Assembly (NCBI GenBank): GCA_026874595.1
Contig: CM049321.1
Span: forward strand, 6,878,979 to 6,942,978
Origin: Sipunculus nudus
Taxonomy: Eukaryota; Annelida; Sipuncula; Golfingiida; Sipunculidae
Direction of reading: 5' to 3'
DNA: 64,000 bases
Made by a program: the position numbers and the translations under genes. The notes beneath the pieces are model-generated. The model was not told the DNA's origin. It did not search any database and saw nothing but the letters and a program-made list of their open reading frames with translations. The first letter of the stretch is position 1. Each line of letters opens with the position of its first letter. Shown piece after piece: positions 22,652-34,365 of this stretch.

Positions 22652-22861
22652 ACCACATGCTGAATAGTAGGACTTTTATCGAAATCAGCACTGCGTACTT
22701 GCTTGGTTGTGCTGGGGAGTGACTTCGTCAGCAGTCTGTGTGCTGGACAGTGGTCCTTTAGGTACGAGAAGTCCACAAGACGCTGTCTGATCCACAACAC
22801 TGATGACGTGACAAACCCGCCCTCACTCGTGCCACACCCCGGGTTCACGTACTACAGGAGG
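22652..22861 (+). pseudogene. Decayed PAN-domain exon, duplicate of 36636-36841
   Basis: Acceptor GGTTGCAG ends at 22651 and donor GTAGGA starts at 22862, as in the intact exon. The 3' two thirds are closely similar: GACGCTGTCTG, ACACTGATGACGT and GTGCCACACCCCGGGTTC are shared. The codon for a conserved cysteine (TGT in the intact exon) is TGA at 22720-22722. A short insertion (CAGCAGTCTGTG region) shifts the frame afterwards. No EGF or later exon of the duplicate was found before 35 kb. Confidence 0.85.
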
Positions 22862-23002
22862 GTAGGAACTTTTCTTTTACACAGATCCTGACTCTTTTAT
22901 GTTTATAAAATGACTTAAATTCAGGAATCGTTTCCAAGGAATCATCCTCAATACTATTTTTAACATCACAAATTAATGCTGCATGTTACACACACACAAT
23001 TA

Positions 23003-23004
<2 letters not shown>

Positions 23005-23072
<68 letters not shown>
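23005..23072. repeat. (TA)n microsatellite
   Basis: TA run immediately left of the hairpin-bearing segment at 23073-23250. Confidence 0.95.
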
Positions 23073-23075
<3 letters not shown>

Positions 23076-23245
23076 GGTAGAGTTACCCTCCGTTGTAAAG
23101 TGCTCTATGGCCTACAGACTAGGCCAGAGCGGTATAACTCTGAAGAAAATCGACACTGTAAATTCACAACAGTCTGTTCAGTCTGTTTCACGGGATGCGA
23201 CCCGATCATCAGGTGAATCTGATCACCTGATGATCGAGTCGCATC

Positions 23246-23250
<5 letters not shown>
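23073..23250. mobile_element. Hairpin-ended element between two (TA)n tracts
   Basis: A 178-bp non-TA segment flanked by long TA runs. Its right end is a near-perfect hairpin at 23194-23247: GGATGCGACCCGATCATCAG pairs with the inverse of CTGATGATCGAGTCGCATCC around a short loop. The position between TA tracts suggests insertion into a microsatellite. Confidence 0.55.

Positions 23251-23316
<66 letters not shown>
23251..23316. repeat. (TA)n microsatellite
   Basis: TA run immediately right of the hairpin segment. Confidence 0.95.
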
Positions 23317-23320
<4 letters not shown>

Positions 23321-23584
23321 AATATTTAGGGTAGCTGTCTGTACCCCTCACATGTGAATGTATGGTCATGTGTAGTATTCACTAGCCCCCACTTGCCAAA
23401 ATCCTGGATCCTCCCCAGTCAATTGCCTACCATTTAGTTAAACAGATAGCCTGTAGTCCTAGTCCAAACTTTTTTTCTCAAAAGAAACTAGGGTCAGTCA
23501 TACATTACGCTCCCAGGGCAGCGGAAATCTTGCGGTTCTAAAGCTTACGATATAGGTACTATGTAGCTGGCCTTAGAAACCTTA

Positions 23585-25800
23585 GCATGTATTATTTAAT
23601 GGGAACAGTATAACAGATTCAGACATCTTTACATGTACCGACTAATGGCGAAGATATAAAATATTTAATTTTTCAACAAGTCTGGGAGCTTCCATTTCGA
23701 TAGACTGAAACCCCGGTCGATTAAACTGTTCAATTAGTCATAAACAGGACACGCATATTTTGTACTGAACTTTGAAGGATCAACGGTGCCTTTTTATATA
23801 TATGCATTCATAAGCTAACTTTGATTTATTTCTGAAATTTGCCAGTTGTTATTATGTTTACTAGTGATCGAGGCACGAGTTTGGATCCAACAGTGTCAAT
23901 ATTGGCCTATTCTTCAGTTTTCCTTTAAATGAAAATTTGGGTTGTAAGAGTGCAGTCATCAGGAAATTTCTCATCGTTCCTAAATATCAGGGCCTGGACA
24001 GTCGAGGGGTAAAACGTTCGGCTCTCTCCACTGTCGACCTGGGTTCGATCCCCGTTGTGGCTATGAGAGTGGGTTGAAGTTGCCCGTCCAAGGCGAGTGG
24101 TTTTCTCTAATTCTCCGGTTTCCTTCACCCCTACAGACTATCGAACGCCATCATCTGAGCCACGGAGAGTGTCTTGATTAGTTTATTAACTATTTGTACA
24201 ATACATGTAAAATAAATAAGTTTATATTTAATAAGAAAAATGTCGTAAAATACATGGCCGTGATATAAACAGTGGCATGAGAATGGGGCCTACGCGATTA
24301 ATAACTAGGCTGACCGTGCACTAGCCGTGAATAAACACTATGTACACTATGTATTATAAATAGGCCAAAATTGCGCTAACCCTGCACGGAAACGGTATAA
24401 TGTAGTTTGTGAAATATAGCTAACATTTCTGAGTACCTCTAGAAAAACAGGTACACCTTATTATCTAATTTTAATAATATCAGTACACTAAACAGGGTGC
24501 GAATGCCTCTGCTCATTCACGCACAGTGAATTCGAGAAATAAAATTTTGTTGATTAAATACGTTTTTACAAAACTCATCCATAATAGAGATTAATGTGAT
24601 TTAAATATCATAAAATTATATCCAGTTAAGTTAATCACATTTTATACACATACATGATTATTATTGATCATATATTGTAACCGAAACAGTCCTTGAATGT
24701 GAGATACACCATCCACCAAGTGAAAAAAAATCTGATTTTAAAGTGTCAACAGACCGTAGTCACGGTCTATTCTAAAATTTGCCAATTCCTGTGTTAGAAT
24801 GATTTGCGTGCTGCAACCCACGTACAAGGTCTCTTTAACTCGGTGTAGATTACAAATAAAACAAAGGAAATTTATAAATTCATGAGGGAGTCTGGATCAA
24901 AAGCCCGAAGTCTTCTCAAAGCTTGGCTTTTCAGGGGGAAAATATTGCGTATGGCATACCATAAGGCGAGTAGAAACAGAGCATGAGCTGTAAAAAATAT
25001 TTACTCCATACGTTGTAAGTGTATTGTATTACTAATACACAGGGCGGGTGATAACTTGTATAACACTTTGACCTACGTAAATCACTGTCTGTTGAAAGTC
25101 ATGTTAGTATTTTGCTAGGTGGATGTGTTGTCTCAGACAGGAGGTTATGCGTTCATTCCCGTTCGTTCACAGCAGTCATGAACGTGTGATTGGAACCTAG
25201 TATTTGTATTGTACAGGGATTTGGCCCATGGTGTAATTGTTTTGTGCAAGTATGACGTAACGGAAGGTATTTACAAATGACTAAAATCTATAAAATCTGT
25301 TGGTTTTATTTATTCCTCAAAATTTGCTGCTGACGGTGGCAGAAAACTTAGTTTTTTCTTTATAACTAGATTTTTTACAAAGTAAGCTTTCTGTGGCAAG
25401 ATCGTACGTACGTAGAGAACTGTGCCTATTATAAGAAAGTGTTAGTACACACTTTTGGAGTTTTTGAGCTTTCCCATTTCCACATGCTGCAGTGAGAGAC
25501 AAATGACAAAATGTCCATTTAAATAATAAGATCCTTTCTTGGAAGACATATCCCCGTAACCTGATGTGATTTTATGGGAAAATAAATAAAAAAAAAGTTA
25601 TTTGTAACAAATCTCTACAGGCAAATGTGTCAATGGTAATATGATGGGATTTTGAATACATTGCTTGACCTGCAGGACGATTAAGGTACCCGGATGTTAA
25701 AAAATGATTTGTTATTGTTCAGCTTACTGGTGTCAGGTGTTGTGTACCAAAGCAAAATAAAAGTAAACAGAAGAAGGAAGAATCCCATAAGAGTGCCCCA
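23585..25800 (+). repeat. Segmental duplication, copy A
   Basis: Collinear with 26075-30125 over many blocks: ACTAATGG...ATATAAAATATT, CGATTAAACTGTTCAAT, AGGCACGAGTTT, CCATAATAGAGATTAATGTG, GGCGTGCTGCAAC-like, AAATTTGCTGCTGAC, and ATTAAGGTACCCGGATGT at the end. Copy A contains a SINE (23990-24235) that copy B lacks. Confidence 0.82.
23990..24235 (+). mobile_element. tRNA-derived SINE, family also at 62990
   Basis: Head with B box GGTTCGATCCC, then GTGGCTATGAGAGTGGGTTG, GCCCGTCCAAGG, CCGGTTTCCTTC, ACCGAACGCCATC-like, GGAGAGTG, and a tail TAAAATAAATAAGTTTATAT. The same order of blocks occurs at 62990-63235. Copy B of the segmental duplication gives the empty site (TCATCGTTTTTAATAAGAC at about 27048). 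Confidence 0.82.
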
Positions 25801-25914
25801 GGCATTCAGGTGACCTCGAGGTTTTAACATTTTGTCCTTTGTTGGAATGTTTTATATATTTTCGAAATCTAACATCTGAACCCTTGAGCTGTTCCCCAGT
25901 TGATCTAGTATATA

Positions 25915-26065
25915 TTATCCTCTGACTGAAGGGTATGCGTTAATCCCTGTTCGTATTTGTGTTTGATTGTTTGTTTGTTTGCTCGCAACATAACTCAGTT
26001 AATCATGAACATAATCTCATAAAATTGTCAGGGTACTTGGGGAATGGTTCAATTAAGAATCGATT
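25915..26065 (+). repeat. Dispersed repeat R, copy 3
   Basis: Starts near TCCTCTGACTGAAGGGTATG and continues through CAACATAACTCAG, AATCATGAACATAATCTCAT and TTAAGAATCGATTAGATTT. A shorter copy 2 lies at about 25125-25195. Confidence 0.65.
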
Positions 26066-26412
26066 AGATTTACGTGTTTATTAATGGAAACAGTATCACA
26101 TATTCAGATATCTCTAACATGTATCGACTAATGGAGAGGATATAAAATATTCAACATTTCAGTAAGTGTGGGAACTTCCATTTCCCCGATCGATTAAACT
26201 GTTCAATAAGTTATAAAAAAGACACGAGAGTTTTGCACTGAAATTTGAAGGGTCATTGTTGCTTTTTTATATGTCCATTCATAAGCTTACTTTTACTACA
26301 AAGATTTTGTTTTATTTCTGATATTTGCCAGTGGTTATTGTGTTTACTTGTGATCTAGGCACGAGTTTGAATCCAATTGTCCAAGTGTCAGTTTTGGCCT
26401 ATGCTTCGGTTT

Positions 26413-27001
26413 TTGGCTCAGCTGAAAGTTTACTTATATTTTATGACCTTTAGAAAAAGGATGTCAGATGAGCACACTGGATGTCAGATGGGTACAAGTT
26501 GTATCTGTTAGGCTTAGAATCTTCCAAAGCAACACCCAAGGATGTTTGGGGCAAATCTCCTTGGAAACCTGAAATTAGGTCATGGTGACCTATATGCCTA
26601 AAACATGATTGTGAGCACCCGAACAGTCAGGCGCGGCACAAATTGTATCCATTAGGCCTAGAATCGTCTAATGTAATTTTCTGGGAGGCTCTTGTCGTTA
26701 AAAACATGAAACCAGGTCACCGTGACGAATAGGAATAAGATGTCTTATGAGCTCCCTAAATGTCAGTTGGGCACAAATCGTATCTGTTAAGCTTAGACTC
26801 TTCTAGCGCAAAATCCAATGATGTTCTCGGCAAATTTCCCTGAAAATTAAGCCATGGTGACCTATATTCTGCAACCTGGACGTCATTCTATGTATTGTTA
26901 AGGTTCCTTAACAAGAGTTTTTATCATATCATTACATTAATAATTACTACATTCGTCACCTTTATGTCAGCTGAGCGTCTAGGCCCATGGGCCACTTGTT
27001 T
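26413..27001 (+). repeat. Interspersed repeat, relative of the 6661-10214 array
   Basis: Starts GGCTCAGCTGAAAG and ends CAGCTGAGCGTC, GCCCATGGGCCACTTGTTT. Internal units are loosely repeated (GGGCACAAATCGTATCTGTT and similar; GAAATTAGGTCATGGTGACC and similar). Comparison with copy A (around 23925) shows a clean empty site, so both borders are well supported. Confidence 0.8.
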
Positions 27002-27850
27002 AAAATTCAAATTCGTTTTGTAAGAAAGCAGTCTTTTGGCTATTCTCTCATCGTTTTTAATAAGACAAATATCGTAGAATACTTGGCCTTAACGGAAACA
27101 GTGTCACGATAATTTTTTTTTTTTTTGGGGGGGGGGGCTTATCATGAGGGAGTGGTTTACTAACCATACAGTACACATTAATGGTATTGTGTTTTTAGTG
27201 AAATGCAACTAAAATATCTGCGCACCTTTAGAATACATGTTAACATAATTATATGACTGTAATAAGATCAGCACACAAAATAATGCGAATGCTGAAACTC
27301 TGAATATTTATTCACGTACTTTGGAGTCGTGGATTGCATTTTTGTTGATAAAATACATTTTTACAAAACTTATCCATAATAGAGATTAATGTGATTAATT
27401 TACCATGAAATCATATTTAGTTGTGTTGATCATATTTTTTACACATACAGGATTATTATTGACCAGGTATTGTAACCAAAATAGTATGGTTGAATTTAAG
27501 GTATATCATCGACCATGTGAAATAGATTTAATTTTTATACGTAAACAAACCTTAGAGTCTCGGTCTATTCTAAACTTAGGCCATTCCCGTGTATAGCTTT
27601 CACTACATAAACGCGTATTTGTATGCTTAATACAGCTAGAGAACGGACGTTTGTGATTCCATTAATACGTACGCGTGTGCAGTTCGTATGCAGCAAGATC
27701 GGGCTTAAAGTATAGAGCTGCATGAGTAGAGAAGACGTTTGCCCGAGGAATACTCTGTCACTGACGTCAAACTTTGGAATTTCCCCGTCCGTTAATCACC
27801 ATGCGTATGCGTTTTCAATAATTACCCGAAGAAATCGTAACGTGCTGGGC

Positions 27851-28607
27851 ATACCGTATTTCCTTGATCAGACGCTCGGGTGTTTATTGTTTTCAGATTC
27901 TGCTTTGACCCGGCGTCTAAACAAGGCAGGCTTCTAAAGCCTAAGTCACATTACCGGCCGAGCTCCAGTGGATTTCTAAAATCGGCCTAGCGAGCTTCTA
28001 GCATTTCCAACCTGGTATATACTGGGTTTTGACGTTTACCGCCGGGAATATTCGACTGAATATAGGTTGTCAAGGTTTTCGACAAGAGTAAAAATTATTA
28101 ATAACGTTTAAGATTATCTCAGGACCATAGTTTTGATAACAGTGGGAACCCACTTGAGAAAAGCGTCAAAATTGAAAGCTCGGGTTGAATTTGACGATAC
28201 AACAGTGATAGCTCTGGTCCGAGTGTTAGCTTTCTGACAATATATTTGTGTATCATTTACTAGGATTGGTGATAGACTTTAATCATAATGGACGAATCGG
28301 GAATAGTTGGTGACCCTTATGGAAAAATATAGACGTACATATTCGTATGAAAAAAATAAAGATTTATCATCACACACAAATCTAAATTCATACAACAATC
28401 GTCTGTCAATTTACAGGTATAGTTTCTATAATGACGGGAAAAGACATCTGACGACAAACATGGAAACTACTCTGACACCAAGGCTCTGAACAAGACCGGC
28501 GTCTATTTAAGGGCGGCGTTTCATTCCGGAGACACTGTTTTGTCCCGGTCACTTAATAAAGCAGGCGACTATTTAAGGCCCGGCGTCTGATCAAGGAAAT
28601 ACGGTAT
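27851..28607. mobile_element. 757-bp TIR element (TACCGTATTTCC ends)
   Basis: The left end ACCGTATTTCCTTGATCAGA and the inverted right end are identical for at least 22 bp (27853 onward; 28582-28605). GGCGTCT...AAGGCAGGC blocks recur inside both ends. The ends are flanked by TA. No transposase. From memory, ACCGTATTT-type TIRs are widespread in invertebrates. Confidence 0.8.
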
Positions 28608-29084
28608 ATGGAATCACCAAAAGAGAATATAATGTTTTCAGTTCCTTGCTGCATACTCATATATCTTGCATATACGCACATATGGAATGCTACTATTGGG
28701 ATGGTTGGCGTGCTGCAACTCACGAAAAGGGAAGTTTACCACGGTGTTGATAACAAATCAAACATAGGAAATTTAAATATTCATAAGGGAGCCTGAAGCA
28801 AAGCTCCTAAAAAGTCTCCTGAAAACTCGGCCTTTATGGGGAAATCAAAGAGATTGCTCATGGCACATCGTACCTTTTTTAATACTGGAGTAAAAACAGA
28901 ACAGCAGTTGCAAATATTGACCCCATACGATTTCTATTTAAAAATTTATTCTATTTTTAACACACAGGTTTGGCGAGGGCTTTGACGTCTATAAAATACT
29001 TTCGTTTACAACAGAGCCATTACCTACATAAATCACTGTATGTTGGAAGTCAAGTTACTGTATTGCTACCTAGGTTTGTTGTCT

Positions 29085-29340
29085 CCGGCAGTACGTATGC
29101 GTTCATTTCCATTCGTGTGTTTGTGTTTTTGTTCACAACATAGGCCTAACTAATGCAGTAATGAAATGGAATCTCGTGTAATATTCAGTGCATTTCGGAA
29201 ATGGGCCGATCAAGAATCAGTTAGATTTTGGTTTGGACCCGGCACATGGTCCGGATGCAGAGACGTCGTCAAGGGATATTCACAAATGTACAGTCAATTA
29301 TATACGAATGAACCTGGAAATTTGGACCGAATAAGTTAAA
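29085..29340 (+). repeat. Dispersed repeat R, copy 4
   Basis: GTATGCGTTCATTTCCATTC, TTGTTCACAACATAGG, ATTTCGGAAATGGGCC, GGCACATGGTCC and ATATTCACAAATGTACAGTC in order. The last part recurs at 30140-30290 (copy 5). Confidence 0.72.
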
Positions 29341-30139
29341 GTGAATATACATTTATTAGTATTAGTATTTACGCATATTCCTTGTTATATATGTGACTGG
29401 AACGAGCATGCACTATGGACTGGAACTAGCCGGTGATGTAATTGGTTGGTTCAAATATGACGTGACGTCCAGTAATTAGAAATGACCTAAATACAATAAA
29501 ATGTTGGTCTTATTTCTTCATGAAAATTTGCTGCTGACAATGGTTAAATACCAAGTTTTCTAGAGTTCTAGATTTTTTTTCACAATTGGTTTTCCTGTGG
29601 GGATAGTTGCTCGGATTTCTATTTTAGGGGAATATGGGAAGAAACAGTGCATCTTACACCTTTTTAGTCTCCGTACGAATGCACTACTATATATACGCAT
29701 ATATCGTGCACAGTTTCTTCCATTTCTCAATAAATGCACAACCACAAATAGGGATTCGAGCGACCATGCTGTGGCTGACGTAGCTGCAGAGTCAGCAATG
29801 TAGGCCTACATTGAAGTTATCACATCTTTACTTAAGAAATCACATACCCTTAACTTGAAGGGATTTAGTGGGGAAACTTAATAGGAAAAAATGTTTGATG
29901 CCAGGAAAATAGTCTATTCTTTGCGAAATATATGTTAATGATTTATTTGTAGCAAATGTATCAAATGATGATATGATGGGATTTGGTATATACTTACTTG
30001 ATCTTAAGGACGATTAAGGTACCCGGATGTAGATTAATGATTAGTAAATGTTGAGCTTACTGGTGTCAAGTGTTGTGTGCAAGAGCAAAAGATAAGTGAA
30101 CAGAAGTAGGAAGAATACTTGACTTTAATTAGACATTAC

Positions 30140-30290
30140 AGTGCCTCATAAAATTGTCAGGACATTTCGGGAATGCACCTAAGAATAATGACTGGTGGAT
30201 TAGATTTTTGTGTGGATCCGGCACATGATCTACATTGAATATTCAAAAATGTACAGTCATTTATGCAGAAATTAACCTAGTGAATGCAAA
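30140..30290 (+). repeat. Dispersed repeat R, copy 5 (right half)
   Basis: CAGGACATTTCGGGAATG, TTAGATTTTTGTGTGGATCC, GGCACATGATC and ATGTACAGTCATTTATG match the right half of the copy at 29085. Confidence 0.65.
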
Positions 30291-30736
30291 CACGGCTTTC
30301 TACAATAAGGACCCCCACATGGAGGAGGCTTGCATTCCTTGGAATGCACATTTCTCGTTTGAAAATGAGATGAGAAATCCGCATGCATACTCAGCCCACG
30401 CAAATAAAGCGCAGATATTGGAAGCAAAAAAGTGGATTAGCCTGTACATGGTAGATGTTTGCATTGCAAAACCCGCAGAAAGAATGAGGAGAGGAAATGA
30501 AAAGCTAATAAACGCCCTTGATTACGTGGACGTAGTCACTCATATTAGTATCGTTCTTTTTAACGTCCTGATCGGCTCAGCCAATCACAGACAAAAACGC
30601 ACATAGCTACTGATAACTTCTGTTTACCAAACATTCGATCGATTCATTCTGTGGCAGAACCTGAGTTGAGCAAGGTAGACAGCAGAGCCGGATTCCCTCT
30701 GTCCGGTCATAAAGCGGTAAGTATATATATATATAT
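30291..30736. other. Intergenic; 123-codon open frame of uncertain status
   Basis: An ATG frame runs 30235-30606 on the plus strand, but its first codons lie in repeat R and no domain is recognisable. I do not call it a gene. A short (TA)n tract ends at 30736. Confidence 0.35.
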
Positions 30737-31634
30737 CAGTAGTGGTGGGCCGATCGAGCTTTTTCGAAAGTCAATCGGTTTGCTGCAACTTTCAAGCGCT
30801 CGATTACGAAAGGCAACTATCGATTACATCATACTCATGATTGTTTTTATCAGAATGTCTTTAAGTTATAGGCAAATATACTCTTCTATTTTTTACAACA
30901 TTCCGCGCTTCATATAATGAGTCTGTGTTCCCAAATAACCTCCGTATATAACCGAGTATGTCACGGTAGATGAGAGAACGGAGGATTTATTAAACCTCTG
31001 TGAACTGGCAGGGAGCTGCAGAATTAGCGGAGAGTTTACTAACGAGATGTTCATTGCAAAATATGGGTGGTATGGCGTAAAAACTCTCCATAATGCTCCA
31101 GGTCTATATGCCAATATTGCAAGATTCTCTTAGAAATAATCTCCTCAACTGATGTTAAGCGCCGCTGCCGCACGAGTAATCTTATTTTTAGCTTTCAATT
31201 ATTTTTTTATTTTGTACTAAAAATTATATGGGCCTGTAATTTTTCTGGCAGGCCTGTGAAACCAGTATGCATGTCGGCAGTCATCATAATTGTTATAAAA
31301 TGAAAGTCCTGGTAGTGAAGTTAAAATGATACGCGGGAGTATTCATGAGGGCCAGCTAGTAGATGTCCTTGACTATGATTTATTTCTTGATTACCATAAT
31401 TAATTAAAATGAAACTTTGAATAGCAAATCTTAGTTATAAAAGGAAAATATAAAAAAGGCAAAAACTTCTTTTCGTCAGGTAGAATTACTAAGACATGTG
31501 GGCTGAGTTAAGAGAGTACAGTTTCACAGAAAATTGCACATTTATTTATATTTGTCTGTACCGGTTAATAATCGATCATCGATCGGTTTGCCCTAACCGA
31601 TGATCGATTATGAAAAAGGAACCGACCCCAACCA

Positions 31635-31639
<5 letters not shown>
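30737..31639. mobile_element. 903-bp TIR element inserted in a (TA)n tract
   Basis: Left end CAGTAGTGGTGGGCCGATCG; inverted right end TTAGTGGTTGGGGTCGG. Directly outside both ends is TATATA sequence: a short run at 30722-30736 and a long run at 31638-31706. A strong inner hairpin (AATCGATCATCGATCGGTTT with AACCGATGATCGATT) lies at 31566-31612. Confidence 0.66.

Positions 31640-31706
<67 letters not shown>
31638..31706. repeat. (TA)n microsatellite
   Basis: Long TA run to the right of the TIR element. Confidence 0.95.
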
Positions 31707-31707
<1 letters not shown>

Positions 31708-31744
31708 CTTCATAAAAATACACCACGGAAATGTTCGTTTTTGT

Positions 31745-31935
31745 CTCCGACAGGAAGGTAGGCGTTCCTTTCCGTTAACGTGTTTGTGTGGGTTTGTACA
31801 CTGCATAACTCGATGATGAACGGAATCGCGTGAAATATTCAAGGTATTTCGGGAATTGGCCTATAAAATATCGATCAGATTTGGGTGTGGATCCGGCCCA
31901 TGATCCTAATCCAAGGAATATTCACAAATGAATAA
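31745..31935 (+). repeat. Dispersed repeat R, copy 6
   Basis: GTCTCCGACAGGAAGGTAGG, CGTTCCTTTCCGTTAACGTG, GATGAACGGAATCGCGTG, GGTATTTCGGGAATTGGCC and TTTGGGTGTGGATCCGGC in order: one of the better preserved copies. Confidence 0.75.
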
Positions 31936-31969
31936 TATGGAAATATTCATTATTTCGGTAAGGGACCGT

Positions 31970-33425
31970 CGCAGCACCATTTATTAGATACTATAGTTTG
32001 TCCTTGGGCAGTCTTTGTTTCTATATTTTCATATAAATCATGAAAATTTTGACATTATTTCTGTAAGGGACCATCGCAGCGCCATTTATTTCCTCCACCA
32101 GCCAAGCGGCGGGGGTTATGTTTTGGGCAGCGTAAGTTTGTCTGTGTGTATAACTGTTAGCACGATTACAGATAAAGTCCTCAACGGAGTTTGATGACAT
32201 TTAGGATAGCTCGATAATGAAACAGGGAACAAATGATTAAATGTTTCGGGCGATCCATGCGTAAATAAGTCCGGAATGAGTTCTAGTGTTTTATGGATGT
32301 CCATAGCAAGACTAGACGTCACAGGGTACGTCCCGGTAAATGTCTCGGTAAGGTCTCGGTAAATCAACGTACAGTGGCGCGGGGAGGGGGGGGGGGGTTG
32401 TGATAGGGGGGCTGGCCGGCCTCAGCTGTTAATTGTTCGTTATAACGGGGTTTGATGACGTTTTCAGGATAGCTCGGCAATAAAACAAGGAATAATTGAT
32501 TAAATTATGGGCCGATCCATGCGCAAGTAAGTCCGGAATGAGTTCATTTTGTTTTTAGGGGGGGGGGGGGGGGGTCTTTTGCATATTTGTTTACACTTGG
32601 ACGTTTAGCAGGTGACGATATAGAGCACAATGACGTCAATGAACGTGTACGTGCCGTTTCCTTGAAAGATGTTAGTAAAACAACGTAAAACAGGGGGGCC
32701 ACGGTTGCTTGTCGTTGTTTTATAGTCTTGGGACCTGTTTTGAAGAAAGTAAATGACTTAAGCTCCCCAAAACCCCAACCCCCACGGGATATGGTACCAA
32801 AATCCCTACTTTGGCAAGTTTCGAGGGCTAGTTACTTCAGTAGTGCGTGTAAGATTCCTTATCTACGGTATACAGAATGTGTGTTGAGAGATTTCATATG
32901 AACCTGAACGGCGGCATGCATTTTTCTATGTGTTGCACGTTGATAACATCCGGAAACTTTATAACTGGCTTAAAAATTGACGGATATACAAGCATTCCGC
33001 ATGCCGGGTCCTCGCATGAGGAATCTCACCTTTTTTAATGTTTCAATACTTGTACCAATTTTATACGCTTTCCGCATCCTGCATTCCGGACGTATAAGAA
33101 ATCTTAGCTTTAGTTTGCAAATTTATTCTTCTTTACCTGATTATTATATCCACTAAGCGGCAGAGGTTTTGTTTTTGATCGAAGGAAAAATTAATAAATA
33201 TTGATACGGAAACATTCTTGATCCAGGAATATTTTAAAGGGAAAATGCTGCGTTTCTGACAAATCCAATTTCTAAATTGGTGGAGGTCTGCGCTGTCTGA
33301 GTGTTTTTCTAGTTAGATACTAAAATGTGTCCTGAGGCAGTCTTTATTTCCATATTTTCCAACATATCATGATAAAGCTGACATTATTTCAGGAAAAGAG
33401 TATCATAGCGACATTTATAAGATAC
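31970..33425 (+). repeat. Complex repeat block with two nested duplications
   Basis: The segment 31985-32090 (GGGCAGTCTTTGTTTC, TATTTTCATATAAATCATG, GACATTATTTCTG) recurs diverged at 33310-33425. Separately, 32180-32285 (GGAGTTTGATGACATTTAGG through AAGTCCGGAATGAGTT) recurs at 32445-32545. CCACCAGCCAAGCGGCGGGG at 32096 and CCACTAAGCGGCAGAGG at 33150 are heads of a second common family. Poly-G runs occur at 32385-32396 and 32559-32573. Confidence 0.65.
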
Positions 33426-34312
33426 TATGCCGGTGTATATATCCAGCTTTGCTCGTTGAAAATAACCTGGCGTGGAAGAGGAAGACCTGTACAGTTCGTA
33501 CGCATGAACAGGAGCATGCTAGTACTTAAAATTAGAGTTGCATACATCATGCTTAAACTGAAACCATCATAGGCTCCCAGACAATTTGGTAAATAATTTA
33601 CTTGTCAAACCGAGTGAGTGTATCGTAACACGAATGAAACGATAACGTTAACTTCAATGGATCCAATTTTCACGGAGTTCAGACAATTAAATCTTCCAAG
33701 GCCGAACAGTTTTCCATGCCACTGGTAATATTTTCATACACACAGTTACAAATAAATTATAACCCAGCATGAATCATTATCGATTCTTTCCCACAATGCA
33801 GTGTTGTCTTCCGTGTACCTAACTACTGCTCCTGGTATCGGTGGCGTCGGATGCCACCTTTATTAATTCATGCAGTTTGTTCGTTATGTGTGCCAGTGCA
33901 TTCTAACTGGTTCCTGACGTGACAGGCTGTTTTCGTCGTTGAATTGTTCACGTTTTAGCAACACTTTGTTACAAGTTTTAACATTTATTTTGCTTTAACC
34001 CTTCAGACACCGATATTCATTTTAAACAAAATTTGTAAAAGTATTCTATTTAAATTTTATTTTCACCTTTCTAGAGACATCTAGGCCTCGACTAGCATAT
34101 TTGCTACATCACAGTGGGGGCTGAGATCAATAAAGTTCATCGCCTTTTTCATACTATAACAGAAACTCAAGTAATGCAAGTAAAAATCCACTTGTTACAT
34201 CGTTTAAAGGCTGTTTATATATCGACTATAAGAAAAAGCGTTTTCAATCAAGAATTAAGTGTGACTTTTTTTCAAGTTTTTATAAGTCCTCCAACCAGGG
34301 ATAGTTTTCGGA
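33426..34312. other. Intergenic, nothing recognised
   Basis: No exon-like segment or repeat end seen. Confidence 0.4.

Positions 34313-34364
<52 letters not shown>
34313..34364. repeat. (TA)n microsatellite
   Basis: Uninterrupted TA run. Confidence 0.95.

Positions 34365-34365
<1 letters not shown>

Larger units (their letters stand above)
26075..30125 (+). repeat. Segmental duplication, copy B
   Basis: Counterpart of 23585-25800, lengthened by the repeat at 26413-27000 and by an extra 27600-28690 segment that includes the TIR element at 27851. No intact gene was found in either copy. Confidence 0.82.

Noticed and set aside
27405-27596. Signal-peptide-like frame MKSYLVVLIIFF
   Set aside because: It lies in the segmental duplication; the counterpart in copy A (about 24600) does not keep the frame.
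30235-30606. 123-codon open frame as a gene
   Set aside because: The start lies in dispersed repeat R, there is no domain, and no splice or promoter context supports it.
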